DNA of 41,873 bases. It comes from Telmatospirillum sp. GTDB lineage: Bacteria; Pseudomonadota; Alphaproteobacteria; Rhodospirillales; Magnetospirillaceae. Position 1 is the first letter of the stretch, and each line of letters starts with the position of its first letter. Below, in pieces: positions 8,198 through 16,376 of the stretch. Location of the stretch: NCBI GenBank assembly GCA_009712185.1, contig WASQ01000100.1:1-41873 (forward strand), in the 5' to 3' direction. The notes beneath the pieces are model-generated. The model did no database searches, was not told the origin of the DNA, and saw nothing but the letters and a program-made list of their open reading frames with translations. The translations under genes and the position numbers were made by a program.

Positions 8198-9154
8198 TTA
8201 CATCCGCATCCTGTTCGCAAGCGCGGTCGTGACGCCGGCGACGACATTGTCGACAGTGAGGCCCGCCTCGCGACGGGCATCTGCCTGTGACGCCCGGTCA
8301 TGGACAAAGGCGTCCTCCAAGGCGAATGACAAGAGTGTGGGCAAGCTCCCGCCCACAGACATGCCGACATGACTGGAATAGGTTCGCCATTCCGCGATGG
8401 CTCCTCCCAAACCGCCGATTCGACTGTGCTCCTCGATGATGGCGATGACCGGGAAACGGAGCAGCAGGTCTTCCAGCCGCTCGACATCCAGAGGTTTGAC
8501 GGTGTGAAAGCTCTCGACCTGCGCCGACACGCCCGCCTCCGCCAAACGTTCGGTGGCCGCCATCACGACGGGCATCACTGTTCCCGTGGTGATCAGGCAG
8601 ACATCCGTTCCCTCGCGAAGAGTGAGCGCTTTACCAAATTGTAGGGCCGGGCGTTCGGGATGAACATCGGGTTCTCCCTTTTTCCCGAGGCGGATATAGA
8701 CCGGCCCGGAAAGATCGAGAGAGCGTTCCAGCCCGACGCGGAGCTCCCAGGGATCGCCAGGGCAGAAGACGGTCATGTTCGGCAGCGCACGTAACAGAGC
8801 CACATCTTCGCAGGAGTGGTGCGTCGCTCCCAGTTCCGCATAGGCCAAACCTGCGCCGGTGCCGACAATCACAACCGGAAGATTATGATAGCACACGTCG
8901 ACCCTGATCTGTTCCAGGCATCTCACGGTGGTGAATGGCGCGATGGTGTAAACGACAGGCCTGAAGCCGCTCAATGCCATGCCGGCGGCGACTCCCATCA
9001 TGTTGCCCTCGGCGATACCACAATTGAAAAAGCGGTCCGGAGCCTGGTCCTTGAACCGATCGAACAGGCGATTCCCGATATCGCCCGATAACAGGATTAC
9101 TTTGGGATCCCGCTGCGCGAGACGCGTGATTTCGGCGCTGAAGACGTTCCTCAT
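8198..9154 (-). CDS. Transketolase, C-terminal (pyrimidine-binding) subunit
   Basis: 318 residues. It matches the Pyr-binding and C-terminal domains of split transketolases: KVILLSGDIGNRLFDRF, then FFNCGIAEGNMMGVAAGMAL with the Glu that activates thiamine diphosphate, then ATHHSCEDVALLRALPNMTV. The partner N-half gene lies just upstream and overlaps by ATGA (9151-9154), so equimolar synthesis is expected. The complex transfers two-carbon units between ketose and aldose phosphates. In a sugar island it can provide sedoheptulose-7-phosphate or a pentulose phosphate as a dedicated precursor. Confidence 0.93.
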   Translation of the reverse strand: MRNVFSAEITRLAQRDPKVILLSGDIGNRLFDRFKDQAPDRFFNCGIAEGNMMGVAAGMALSGFRPVVYTIAPFTTVRCLEQIRVDVCYHNLPVVIVGTGAGLAYAELGATHHSCEDVALLRALPNMTVFCPGDPWELRVGLERSLDLSGPVYIRLGKKGEPDVHPERPALQFGKALTLREGTDVCLITTGTVMPVVMAATERLAEAGVSAQVESFHTVKPLDVERLEDLLLRFPVIAIIEEHSRIGGLGGAIAEWRTYSSHVGMSVGGSLPTLLSFALEDAFVHDRASQADARREAGLTVDNVVAGVTTALANRMRM

Positions 9155-9996
9155 GCCCCGATCCCCAGTTGCCGCCTGGCCTCATGAACTTCGTCGGCAG
9201 TCGGAATGCGATAGTGCCAGTTGTTGTCGTCTTCCATGAAGGACACCCCCTTTCCCTTCACGGTATGGGCAACCACTGCCAAGGGCCTGCCATTTTCCTG
9301 TCGCGTCGGCGTCAATTCGTCAAGCAGCCGGCCCATGTCGTGACCATCGATTTCGACAGCGTCCCATCCGAACGCCCGCCATTTGTCGGCAAGGGGCGCA
9401 AGGGCCATGATGTCGTCGGTGCGGCCTGTTCCCTGCCATTTGTTGTAATCGACGATCGCGACCAGGTTCCCCAGGCGCTGGGATGCGGCCAACATCGCCG
9501 CTTCCCATATCGTTCCTTCGTTGCATTCACCATCACCCAGCAACACGACCACGCGTCGGGAATTATGGGTGATGCGATCGGCCAGGGCCATGCCAACCCC
9601 GATGGGCAATCCATGTCCCAAGGACCCCGTTGCTGCTTCGATGCCCGGTATCCTGCCCGGAATCGGAGGGTGCTCGCTGAACGGACTGCCGTCCTGGCCG
9701 TAGCTGTCGAGCCAGTTCTCCGGGAAAAAGCCTCGCAGCGCCAGAACCTGGAAAAGAGCAGGGACACCATGCCCTTTGCTCAGGATGAAGCGGTCCCGGC
9801 GCTCGGCATCGGGGGCCTGCGGATCGATGTCGAGGATCCCGAAGTAAAGGGCCGTCAGGATGTCCACCGATGACAGGCACGAGCCCAGATGTGGCGTTCC
9901 CGTCCGGTGAGAGTTCTCAATAATGCGCACCCTTAACGTGCGCGCAATATGCTCAAGGTGGGCCGGGTCGGACGGGAGGCCGCTTGCGATCGTCAT
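9151..9996 (-). CDS. Transketolase, N-terminal (ThDP-binding) subunit
   Basis: 281 residues. It carries the thiamine-diphosphate motif (VVLLGDGECNEGTIWEA through IVDYNKWQ), the N-terminal His region (SHRTGTPHLGSCLSSVDIL) and the SKGHG motif (RFILSKGHGVPAL). Split transketolases of this kind recur in capsule and O-antigen loci as well as in central metabolism of some bacteria. It overlaps the C-half gene by ATGA and follows the epimerase gene by 31 bp. Product specificity is not visible, but GmhA-like and HldE-like neighbours favour sedoheptulose-7-phosphate supply. Confidence 0.93.
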   Translation of the reverse strand: MTIASGLPSDPAHLEHIARTLRVRIIENSHRTGTPHLGSCLSSVDILTALYFGILDIDPQAPDAERRDRFILSKGHGVPALFQVLALRGFFPENWLDSYGQDGSPFSEHPPIPGRIPGIEAATGSLGHGLPIGVGMALADRITHNSRRVVVLLGDGECNEGTIWEAAMLAASQRLGNLVAIVDYNKWQGTGRTDDIMALAPLADKWRAFGWDAVEIDGHDMGRLLDELTPTRQENGRPLAVVAHTVKGKGVSFMEDDNNWHYRIPTADEVHEARRQLGIGA

Positions 9997-10027
9997 GATG
10001 CCCGGGATCCCGAGGAGATAGAACGGG

Positions 10028-10966
10028 TCATCGCGCCACCATTTGCTTCATCCACTTCAGGTTGTGGAATCGATCTTCGTCCGTCATCTTGCCCGTGCGA
10101 TACAGGGAGACGATTTCCGAGATTGCATCACGGACTGTCTTTTTCGGCTTGAATCCGGTCGCCAGCAGACGGTCGGAGTTCACCCGATAAGACCGGGGAT
10201 CATTCGATTCGGTCACGGCGATCTGTGCCGGAACGATCGCTGTGACCATCTCGGCAATGGCCAGGATGGACAGATTCTCAAAGCCGGCATTGAATATGCC
10301 TGTCAGTTCAGGGTGGTCGAGAAGGTGCAGGTACACATCGGTAATGTCATCGATATGAATGTTTGGACGAACCTGATTGCCGCCGAACACGGTGATTAGT
10401 TCGCGCGTCAGGGCCTGCATGGTCAGCATATTGACCGAAACGTCCAGGCGCATGCGGGGAGACGGGCCGCACACCGTCGCGGGGCGAACGATTTGAACCG
10501 CCATATCCCCGGTGTAGGATAGAAGGACGCGTTCCGCGACCATCTTGGTCTTATTGTACTCCGAGATTGGCTTCAGAGGGAGATCCTCCGTGACCTGATC
10601 CTCCTCCTTGACGCCATAAACACTTCCCGATGAGGCATAGATGAAACGGCCGATTCCGGTCCGTGCCGCCTTGTCGGCGAGCTGCATCGTCGCGAGGGCG
10701 CTGATCTCCCATGTCAGCTTGGGATCCAGGTCGCTGCAAGGGTCATTGGCGACCGATGCCAAATGAATAATGGCATCAATCCCGTCCAGATCGATCGCGT
10801 CGACATTACGAACGTCGCCCTCAACCACTCTGAGATGCGGGTGGGATGTCAGGAAATTTCCGAACCACATAATGTCCAGGGCCACAACCTCATATCCCCT
10901 GGCCAGAAGTTTCGGAACAAGAACGCTTCCCTTATATCCGCACGCTCCAGTGACGAGGATCTTCAT
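10028..10966 (-). CDS. NAD-dependent epimerase/dehydratase (extended SDR)
   Basis: 312 residues. The N-terminal Rossmann motif is KILVTGACGYKGSVLVPKL. The catalytic triad is visible as a Ser in YASSGSVYG and the YxxxK pair in SEYNKTKMVAERVL. The family acts on nucleotide sugars as epimerase, dehydratase or reductase with bound NAD(P). The ATG at 10966 is chosen for AAGGAAAG directly upstream; an upstream in-frame start lacks one. It is the second gene of the leftward unit, after the arabinose-5-phosphate isomerase gene. It likely modifies the sugar activated by the downstream nucleotidyltransferases; substrate unknown. Confidence 0.9.
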   Translation of the reverse strand: MKILVTGACGYKGSVLVPKLLARGYEVVALDIMWFGNFLTSHPHLRVVEGDVRNVDAIDLDGIDAIIHLASVANDPCSDLDPKLTWEISALATMQLADKAARTGIGRFIYASSGSVYGVKEEDQVTEDLPLKPISEYNKTKMVAERVLLSYTGDMAVQIVRPATVCGPSPRMRLDVSVNMLTMQALTRELITVFGGNQVRPNIHIDDITDVYLHLLDHPELTGIFNAGFENLSILAIAEMVTAIVPAQIAVTESNDPRSYRVNSDRLLATGFKPKKTVRDAISEIVSLYRTGKMTDEDRFHNLKWMKQMVAR

Positions 10967-11040
10967 ATTCTTTCCTTCAGTTCTGGTCGGCGCGCGAATG
11001 GGCACCGCCCTGCACCGACACTGGAATGTTGCATAGGCTA

Positions 11041-12015
11041 TTATACTAGCCCAGTCTTTAAGAGATCGTGCAAATGAACGATTCCCACCGGTTTTCCGCC
11101 GACGGTGACAAAAATGCTCGGGATAGAGTGTTCCGCCATCATGCGTGCGGCGTCAGCCAGGAATGCATCGGGGCCAATCTGTCGCGGATTCAAAACCATC
11201 ACGTCGGCAACCGGTCGCTCAAGTAAAGATGGTTCCAGGCGGCGCCTGAGATCGCCATCGGTAAAAATGCCGATAAGGTGGCCGATGTCGTCCACAATTC
11301 CGACACAGCCGAGTCGCTTCGCGGTCATTTCGACGATAACAGCCTGGATCAACGTGGCTTGAGTTACAATCGGCAGAGCATCGCCCCGATGCATAACCTC
11401 GTGCAGTTGCAGGAGTTGATGGCCAAGTTGTCCCCCTGGATGAAAATCGTGAAACCTGCCGGCGGTAAAGCCGCGTGCGCGCATCATTGCGGCGGCCAGG
11501 GCATCTCCCAAGGCCAGCATCATTGTTGTGCTGGTGGTTGGAGCCAGTTGGAGCGGGCACGCTTCCGGGAGTTCGGGAAGCGTGAGAAGAATCGTTGATG
11601 CGCGGCCCAGTGTGCTTCCGGGAGCACGGGTCATGCCGACGAGGGGAATTGCGAAGCGCCGCGCAAAGGAAATGATGTTCGCGAGTTCGCCGCTTTCCCC
11701 CGATGCCGACAGGGCGATAATCACGTCGCCGCGGGTCAACATGCCGAGATCTCCGTGACTGGCCTCCGCGGGGTGCAGAAAAAAAGCGGGACTCCCTGTC
11801 GACGAAAATGTCGCCGCGATTTTTCTCCCGACCAAGCCGCTCTTACCCATGCCAGTGAGAACGATCCGTCCATTCGTCGTCGACAGCAGGCCAACCGCGT
11901 CACTGAAATCATGCCCCAAACAATCGGAGAGCATTTTCAATGCGGTAGCTTCTGCATTGAGGACGCGTCGGCCCTCGGTAACAGGATCGCCCGGATTGTC
12001 CTGACTGCATACCAT
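11041..12015 (-). CDS. kdsD: KpsF/KdsD-type arabinose-5-phosphate isomerase (SIS + 2 CBS)
   Basis: 324 residues. An N-terminal SIS domain (IVLTGMGKSGLVGRKIAATF, then AFFLHPAEASHGDLGML and IALSASGESGE) is followed by a CBS pair, the first ending at GIFTDGDLRRRL and the second at GIVHLHDLLKTG. This is the standard layout of D-arabinose-5-phosphate isomerases, which convert ribulose-5-phosphate to arabinose-5-phosphate for Kdo. The ATG at 12015 follows AAGGA at about 8 bp; a longer frame reaches further upstream into AT-rich sequence. It is first in the leftward nine-gene unit. Island-borne paralogues usually serve capsule or O-antigen; it may instead isomerise another sugar phosphate. Confidence 0.88.
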   Translation of the reverse strand: MVCSQDNPGDPVTEGRRVLNAEATALKMLSDCLGHDFSDAVGLLSTTNGRIVLTGMGKSGLVGRKIAATFSSTGSPAFFLHPAEASHGDLGMLTRGDVIIALSASGESGELANIISFARRFAIPLVGMTRAPGSTLGRASTILLTLPELPEACPLQLAPTTSTTMMLALGDALAAAMMRARGFTAGRFHDFHPGGQLGHQLLQLHEVMHRGDALPIVTQATLIQAVIVEMTAKRLGCVGIVDDIGHLIGIFTDGDLRRRLEPSLLERPVADVMVLNPRQIGPDAFLADAARMMAEHSIPSIFVTVGGKPVGIVHLHDLLKTGLV

Positions 12016-12390
12016 CGTGCTGATCCTTATGGCTGCCTGGTGCTCCGTCAATCGATTCCGATAAAATCCATTAGTTATGAGCACTGCTTGCAGTTTCGAA
12101 GAGTAAATCAAAAAAGATTAATATTTTACCGAATGTTAAAAGCTGACAGGTTAAGGATTGGTTATCGCTGGTTTTCCGGAGGAGGGCTGGTCTCTTTTAC
12201 GGGAATAAGGTTGGTTCTGATCCATCAGTTTTGATGGGGAACAGCCATCGGAGAGGCCTCAGTTTCGCTCCGGTGACATTCGGATGCTTCGTTTTGGTCC
12301 TGTTTCTTTTTTTTGGGAGGAGGTCGTGTGGCGACAAGATAGTATTCCCATTATTGTCGCGAATGGATCCGAAATCCGGTCTAATACCAC
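12016..12390. promoter_or_regulatory. AT-rich intergenic region upstream of the leftward sugar operon
   Basis: No convincing gene. AT-rich sequence at about 12090-12150 is the likely promoter area for the leftward operon, although no consensus pair is clear. A short perfect hairpin lies at 12222-12237 (CCATCA-GTTT-TGATGG). An inverted repeat GCGACAA/TTGTCGC lies at 12331-12337 and 12354-12360. Both could be protein-binding sites. The base composition is much lower in GC than the flagellar and TPR regions. Confidence 0.45.
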
Positions 12391-12516
12391 CTGGCTCTGA
12401 GGGTTGCTCCTCGCCGGCTGGCAGGCCCACCCCGGGCCCGCGAGTGGATAGCGAGCGAGGCCCAAGGGTTTCGGAGAAACCTGCCTGGGGCGACAGAGGG
12501 CTGTGCTGATCGGTTC
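12391..12516 (+). ncRNA. Candidate structured RNA or 5' leader (unassigned)
   Basis: A GC-rich block in an otherwise AT-rich gap. Nested complementary segments can be drawn: CTCT 12395-12398 with AGAG 12495-12498; GTTGC 12403-12407 with GCGAC 12490-12494; GGCAGG 12420-12425 with CCTGCC 12480-12485; GGGCC 12434-12438 with GGCCC 12459-12463. It is followed by the hairpin GATCGG-TT-CCGATC. A TCTAAT box at 12380 could be a -10. It matches no RNA family I recognise (not SRP, tmRNA, RNase P, TPP or cobalamin). It may be the leader of the gene at 12596 or a free RNA; chance pairing in GC-rich sequence is possible. Confidence 0.3.
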
Positions 12517-12595
12517 CGATCTGTGATAGTTGATATTCTGTGTGTGAAATTTGTCAAAATTTGCCAGCTTGGGGCAAAGTTAAATCCTTTATTTG

Positions 12596-13564
12596 ATGAA
12601 ACGGGGGCTTCAGGGATCGATGCCGGATGACTCGTCTAAAAGGGTGACGGATTGCGTGACGCGGTCGAGAGCCGTTGTTCTGTTCGGGGGGCTTGGCGAC
12701 CAGGTTCTATGGCTATCCCTTTTGTCCGCGTTTCGCGACCGGTGCGGCGGACGCGTCATGGTCCTTGCCAATAAAGGAGGATCGCGTGATTTGGCGGAGT
12801 TTTTTTCCGGGCGTTCCTTCGATTGGTTGCAGGAGTTCGAAACACCGCCCCAGGTTCGGTTGCCGCAAATGGTGTCGCATTTCCAGCCTGAGAAAGTGAT
12901 TCGCGCTTCCCATATTTTCTATGACGAACGCGAGCGAAATCATCTGATCTCCCGATTTGGAATCGGAATTTCAGATATCGCGCGGATCGTCCTTGGCATT
13001 CCGACCAATGCCCCCATGGTCGAGCCTTCTCTCCCTGCTGCTTGTCGATTGGCAGCTGCGGAGCGGATGAAGGCGTTGGGCGTGCCTGTTGGGCGAACGG
13101 TCCTGCTGTCCCCTTGGGCCCACTCCTGGCGATGCCAACTTCCCGATCTTTGGTGGGAGGCTGCCGTAAAGGCTCTCTCTGAAAAAGGGTTCGCCGTGGT
13201 CTGCAACGTCGCAAACCGTACGCGCAGCATCGAAACGCGGGGGTCTCCGGTCCTGCCGTCCATTCCTGGAACCATTCCGGTCGATATCCCGGTGGGCGAG
13301 ATCATCCCTTTTGCAGAGTATTGTGGGTACTTTTTGGGGATGCGGAGTGGTCTTTGTGATCTTCTTTCCCGAGTGAATATCGGCAAGATCGTAGTTTTTC
13401 CTTACGCGGACGGGATCGAGGCCTATCTGACGGGTCTGCCTTTTGACGTGGCCTGTCGATTCTGGTCGGTGTCACGGGCATTTCATCGCGACGACATTGC
13501 GGAGGAAAGGGTGGATGCGAGGAAACCTTTCGATCCGGCCATTCTGAGCCGCTGGTTGGACTGA
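12596..13564 (+). CDS. GT9/heptosyltransferase-like glycosyltransferase
   Basis: 322 residues. The N-terminal RAVVLFGGLGDQVLWLSLL resembles the GxGD start of heptosyltransferase-type GT-B enzymes. The middle strand TVLLSPWAHSWRCQLPDLWW and the C-terminal YFLGMRSGLCDLLSR resemble the acceptor/donor cleft of GT9. Family assignment is therefore fold-level. The start is ambiguous: ATG at 12596 lacks a clear ribosome site, while an in-frame ATG beginning MPDDSSK has a weak AGGGA close by. It is the first of three rightward genes, followed after 22 bp by a nucleotidyltransferase-kinase fusion. A role in adding a sugar to a surface glycan is likely. Confidence 0.75.
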   Translation: MKRGLQGSMPDDSSKRVTDCVTRSRAVVLFGGLGDQVLWLSLLSAFRDRCGGRVMVLANKGGSRDLAEFFSGRSFDWLQEFETPPQVRLPQMVSHFQPEKVIRASHIFYDERERNHLISRFGIGISDIARIVLGIPTNAPMVEPSLPAACRLAAAERMKALGVPVGRTVLLSPWAHSWRCQLPDLWWEAAVKALSEKGFAVVCNVANRTRSIETRGSPVLPSIPGTIPVDIPVGEIIPFAEYCGYFLGMRSGLCDLLSRVNIGKIVVFPYADGIEAYLTGLPFDVACRFWSVSRAFHRDDIAEERVDARKPFDPAILSRWLD

Positions 13565-13586
13565 TGAGAGCAAACAGGAGTTAACG

Positions 13587-15116
13587 ATGGCTAATTCTCA
13601 TGTGATCATCCAGGCTGGTGGAAAGGGAACTCGCCTCGAGCATTATTGTTGGAACAAGCCAAAATGTTTGGTGCCGGTATCGGGAAAGCCGATGCTTTAC
13701 AATTTGTTCGAAAAATTTCCTGATTCATCGTTCAATGTCATTGTCGACTATAAGGCTGATGTCCTTGAGCGATATGTTGATGTGTTTCCTCCGCATGTTC
13801 CATTGCGCCTGGTGTCTCCGAACGGCAAAGGGACCGCGTCGGGCATTGCCCAATCGCTTTCCGGCATTCCCGATGGTGAGCCTTTCTGGCTGGTTTGGAG
13901 CGATCTGGTGTTCGGTGGACCGCTGAAAGCTCCGATGGCTGAAAAGCCGGTGGTTTTTCTGTCCCGGAACTTTCCATGCCGCTGGTCCGCACGTAAGGGC
14001 AGGGATGGAAAATGGCACCTGACGGAGGTTCGAAGCGATCAACGTGGCGTGATGGGGCTGTTCTGGTTTCCCAACAAAAGTTTCCTGGCCGCCCTGCCGG
14101 AGGAAGGAGAGTTTGTTCGGTGGGTCGGTGCCCACTGCAAGGACATTGATGTCGACTTCTGCGACGACGCCGTCGAACTGGGGACCTTGAATGCATTGAT
14201 GAACCACTGGGATAGCGGGGCCACCACCCGATTTTTCAACAAGATCACCTACCGCGGGGCGGAAGTGTTGAAAGAGGCGGTGTTGCCGGACTATGCCCCG
14301 ATGATCGATCGCGAGATCGCATGGTACGAGCAGGTTTCGGCTTTGGGATATGACCATATCCCGGCGCTTATTGGTCGTAACCCGATGACCCTGGCCCGGA
14401 TTGACGGGCTCCATCCCTATCAGCTGCAGTGGGGTGCCAAGGGACGTCGTCACAGCCTCGACTCGATTCTTGACGCCCTTGGAAAATTACACGCCTTGAA
14501 GACCGCACCATCAGACAAGGCCGCTATGCGGTCGGTCTATTTTGATAAGACATGGGGGCGTCTCGATAAGGTCCGCCGTCTTTTTCCTGAGATAGAGACT
14601 TGGCCGTCGCTGCAGGTCAATGGGGTAACGGTGCCAAATCTTCTTTTCAAGGGCGGGCAGGCATTGTTGGAGCAGGTGGTCGGCGAGTTGCAGGCGGACG
14701 ACTTTACGGTCATTCACGGCGATCCGACGTTCTGCAACACCATGATCGATGGTGAGGGAAAACCCTGGTTTATCGATCCTCGTGGGGCATTCGCCAGTCC
14801 CGGAATTCTGGGTGATCCGAATTATGACTGGGCCAAGGTCTATTACTCGGTCGCGGGCAACTACGACAATTTCAACCGTCGTCAGTTCATTCTGACCCAG
14901 GAGGGGCCCAGTGTGGATGTGGAGATCAGAGAGAGCGGCTGGTCCCATCTGAAGGAGGTTTTCCGCGAGCGGTTCGGTCAGCGCCTCCGGACGATCCGGA
15001 TCCTGCATGCTCTGATCTGGCTGGCCTTGTCTGGATGGGTCGATGACGACTACGATTCGATCCTCGCAGCCTATTACAACGGACTTTACCATCTTCAGGG
15101 CGCTCTCGAATCATGA
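13587..15116 (+). CDS. Fusion of nucleotidyltransferase and APH-type kinase
   Basis: 509 residues. Residues 1 to about 235 form an NTP_transferase domain (HVIIQAGGKGTRLEHYCWNK, then CLVPVSGKPMLYN). Residues about 245-500 form an APH-type kinase with intact catalytic motifs FTVIHGDPTFCNTM and WFIDPRG. Such two-domain proteins can phosphorylate a small molecule or sugar and couple it to a nucleotide, as in LicC/LicA-type phosphocholine activation or capsule precursor synthesis. The start is supported by AGGAG at 13576-13580. The stop overlaps the next gene's ATG (ATGA). The substrate is unknown; the paired HAD phosphatase downstream suggests a phosphate intermediate. Confidence 0.87.
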   Translation: MANSHVIIQAGGKGTRLEHYCWNKPKCLVPVSGKPMLYNLFEKFPDSSFNVIVDYKADVLERYVDVFPPHVPLRLVSPNGKGTASGIAQSLSGIPDGEPFWLVWSDLVFGGPLKAPMAEKPVVFLSRNFPCRWSARKGRDGKWHLTEVRSDQRGVMGLFWFPNKSFLAALPEEGEFVRWVGAHCKDIDVDFCDDAVELGTLNALMNHWDSGATTRFFNKITYRGAEVLKEAVLPDYAPMIDREIAWYEQVSALGYDHIPALIGRNPMTLARIDGLHPYQLQWGAKGRRHSLDSILDALGKLHALKTAPSDKAAMRSVYFDKTWGRLDKVRRLFPEIETWPSLQVNGVTVPNLLFKGGQALLEQVVGELQADDFTVIHGDPTFCNTMIDGEGKPWFIDPRGAFASPGILGDPNYDWAKVYYSVAGNYDNFNRRQFILTQEGPSVDVEIRESGWSHLKEVFRERFGQRLRTIRILHALIWLALSGWVDDDYDSILAAYYNGLYHLQGALES

Positions 15117-15487
15117 CGATCGAGGTTAGCCGTCTACCCAAAGCCTGGCTGGTCGATGTCGATGGGACCGTTTTTTTGCATAACGGGCATCTGTCGGGTG
15201 AGGATCAGCCTCTGCCCGGAGTGGTGGAATTCCTAAACGCTTTGCCTGCGGGAGATATGGTCATTCTGATGACGGCGCGCGACGAGGGTCTCCGCGGCGA
15301 AACCGAACGGGCACTCGCCCGGCATAAAATTCGTTATGACCGGATCCTGTTCGGTCTTCCCGTGGGGGAGCGTATTCTGATTAACGACAAAAAACCGTCT
15401 GGTCTTGCCACGGCTCACGCGATCAACCTCGACAGGAATGCGGGTTTGGCGGGGCTGGCGGAGCGCATTCGGGAATCCGACCTTTGA
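15113..15487 (+). CDS. Small HAD-type capsule biosynthesis phosphatase
   Basis: 124 residues. HAD motif I is AWLVDVDGTVF, motif II lies in VILMTARDEGLRGETE, and the end motif is RILINDKKPSG. It is a minimal capless HAD like the short phosphatases found in Campylobacter and other capsule loci. It overlaps the fusion gene by ATGA, so the two are translationally coupled and probably act on one pathway. The substrate is unknown. Confidence 0.85.
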   Translation: MTIEVSRLPKAWLVDVDGTVFLHNGHLSGEDQPLPGVVEFLNALPAGDMVILMTARDEGLRGETERALARHKIRYDRILFGLPVGERILINDKKPSGLATAHAINLDRNAGLAGLAERIRESDL

Positions 15488-15490
15488 CGA

Positions 15491-15515
15491 GGATCTGAAA
15501 GGATTTATCAGATCC
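15491..15515. terminator. Hairpin between convergent genes
   Basis: Perfect 8-bp arms GGATCTGA and TCAGATCC around a 9-nt loop, just after the stop at 15487 and facing the leftward gene that ends at 15561. No T run follows. Confidence 0.45.
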
Positions 15516-15560
15516 GGTTCGTTGGCGGTCGTGTTTCCAATCGACGGCGGTCAGGGCTCA

Positions 15561-16187
15561 TCAAAACTTTTGGCGGGCGATTTCCTCCGGCGACATCATC
15601 GATTGACGGATGTATTGCGCCAGTACGTGCATGATCGACTGGTGTATGTCTTCGACAATTCCGTAATTATGGATATCGATATGTAGCGAGATGTCTGCAT
15701 TTTTCTTTGCACGTCCTCCGTCGAACCCTGTAAGAGCAATCGTCTTCAGGCCATGATCTTTCGCCCAGAGGAGGGGGCGAATGATGTTCTCGGAATTTCC
15801 CGACGAACTGATGGCGATAAGGACGTCGCCGGGGCGCCCCAGACCCGTCAACTGATGAAGAAAGACGTCGTCATAACTGATGTCGTTCGCCGTGGCGGTC
15901 ATGGTTTCGATATGGGCGGAAAGACTATAGACCCGGAGCTGCCGGCCCGTGCTTTTGCGGATCCCGTTGCTGAAGTCGCAATGCAGATGGTTGGAGATGG
16001 CCGTCGACCCGCCATTTCCGCAGACATAGACCCATGCGTCCTCATCAATCGTGCGCGCCAGGATATCTGCGGCCTGGCGCAGAGACCCTGACGAGATGGT
16101 TTTGCTCGCCGCTGCCAGATGATGGAAATACTGATCGGCGTACCGGGCAATGTCGGCGTACCGGGTTTCCGGGATTTTTTCCGTCAT
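15561..16187 (-). CDS. gmhA: GmhA-like phosphoheptose isomerase (SIS)
   Basis: 208 residues, slightly longer than most GmhA (about 190). SIS-domain motifs are clear: VYVCGNGGSTAISNHLHCDF, IAISSSGNSENIIRPLLWA and the C-terminal VEDIHQSIMHVL. GmhA converts sedoheptulose-7-phosphate to D-glycero-D-manno-heptose-7-phosphate. The usual GNGGSA and DAQH details are changed to GNGGST and SNH, so this is a diverged paralogue that could use another ketose phosphate. It is transcribed alone, leftward, divergent from the 831-residue gene. It is functionally linked to the transketolase and HldE-like genes 6-11 kb away. Confidence 0.87.
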   Translation of the reverse strand: MTEKIPETRYADIARYADQYFHHLAAASKTISSGSLRQAADILARTIDEDAWVYVCGNGGSTAISNHLHCDFSNGIRKSTGRQLRVYSLSAHIETMTATANDISYDDVFLHQLTGLGRPGDVLIAISSSGNSENIIRPLLWAKDHGLKTIALTGFDGGRAKKNADISLHIDIHNYGIVEDIHQSIMHVLAQYIRQSMMSPEEIARQKF

Positions 16188-16376
16188 GACGTCGCTTTCT
16201 GTCCTGCCCCTGCCGGTTAGGGATTAGCGTTATTGAAAGGTTTTCCCGCCAAGGTGTCGGTGCTGTTAAAAATGACCCAATAATCAGTGCCAATACACCA
16301 GGATTTCATTGTGTATGGCATTGCGTTAAACATGGGTAAATAGCCTAGCGGGCCAATTTTTCGATGGAGTCGAACA
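16188..16376. promoter_or_regulatory. Divergent promoter region
   Basis: 189 bp between the leftward gmhA-like gene and the rightward 831-residue gene. It is AT-rich in the middle (16255-16345) and must hold both promoters; no consensus boxes are clear. GGAG seven bases before the ATG at 16377 is the ribosome site of the rightward gene. Confidence 0.4.

Noticed and set aside
12231-12509. A 92-codon frame in the gap before the GT9-like gene
   Set aside because: No ribosome site, no family resemblance, and it overlaps the candidate structured RNA and hairpins.
12391-12516. Assignment of the structured block as a cobalamin or TPP riboswitch, SRP RNA or 6S RNA
   Set aside because: None of the required conserved boxes is present; only generic stem potential is seen.
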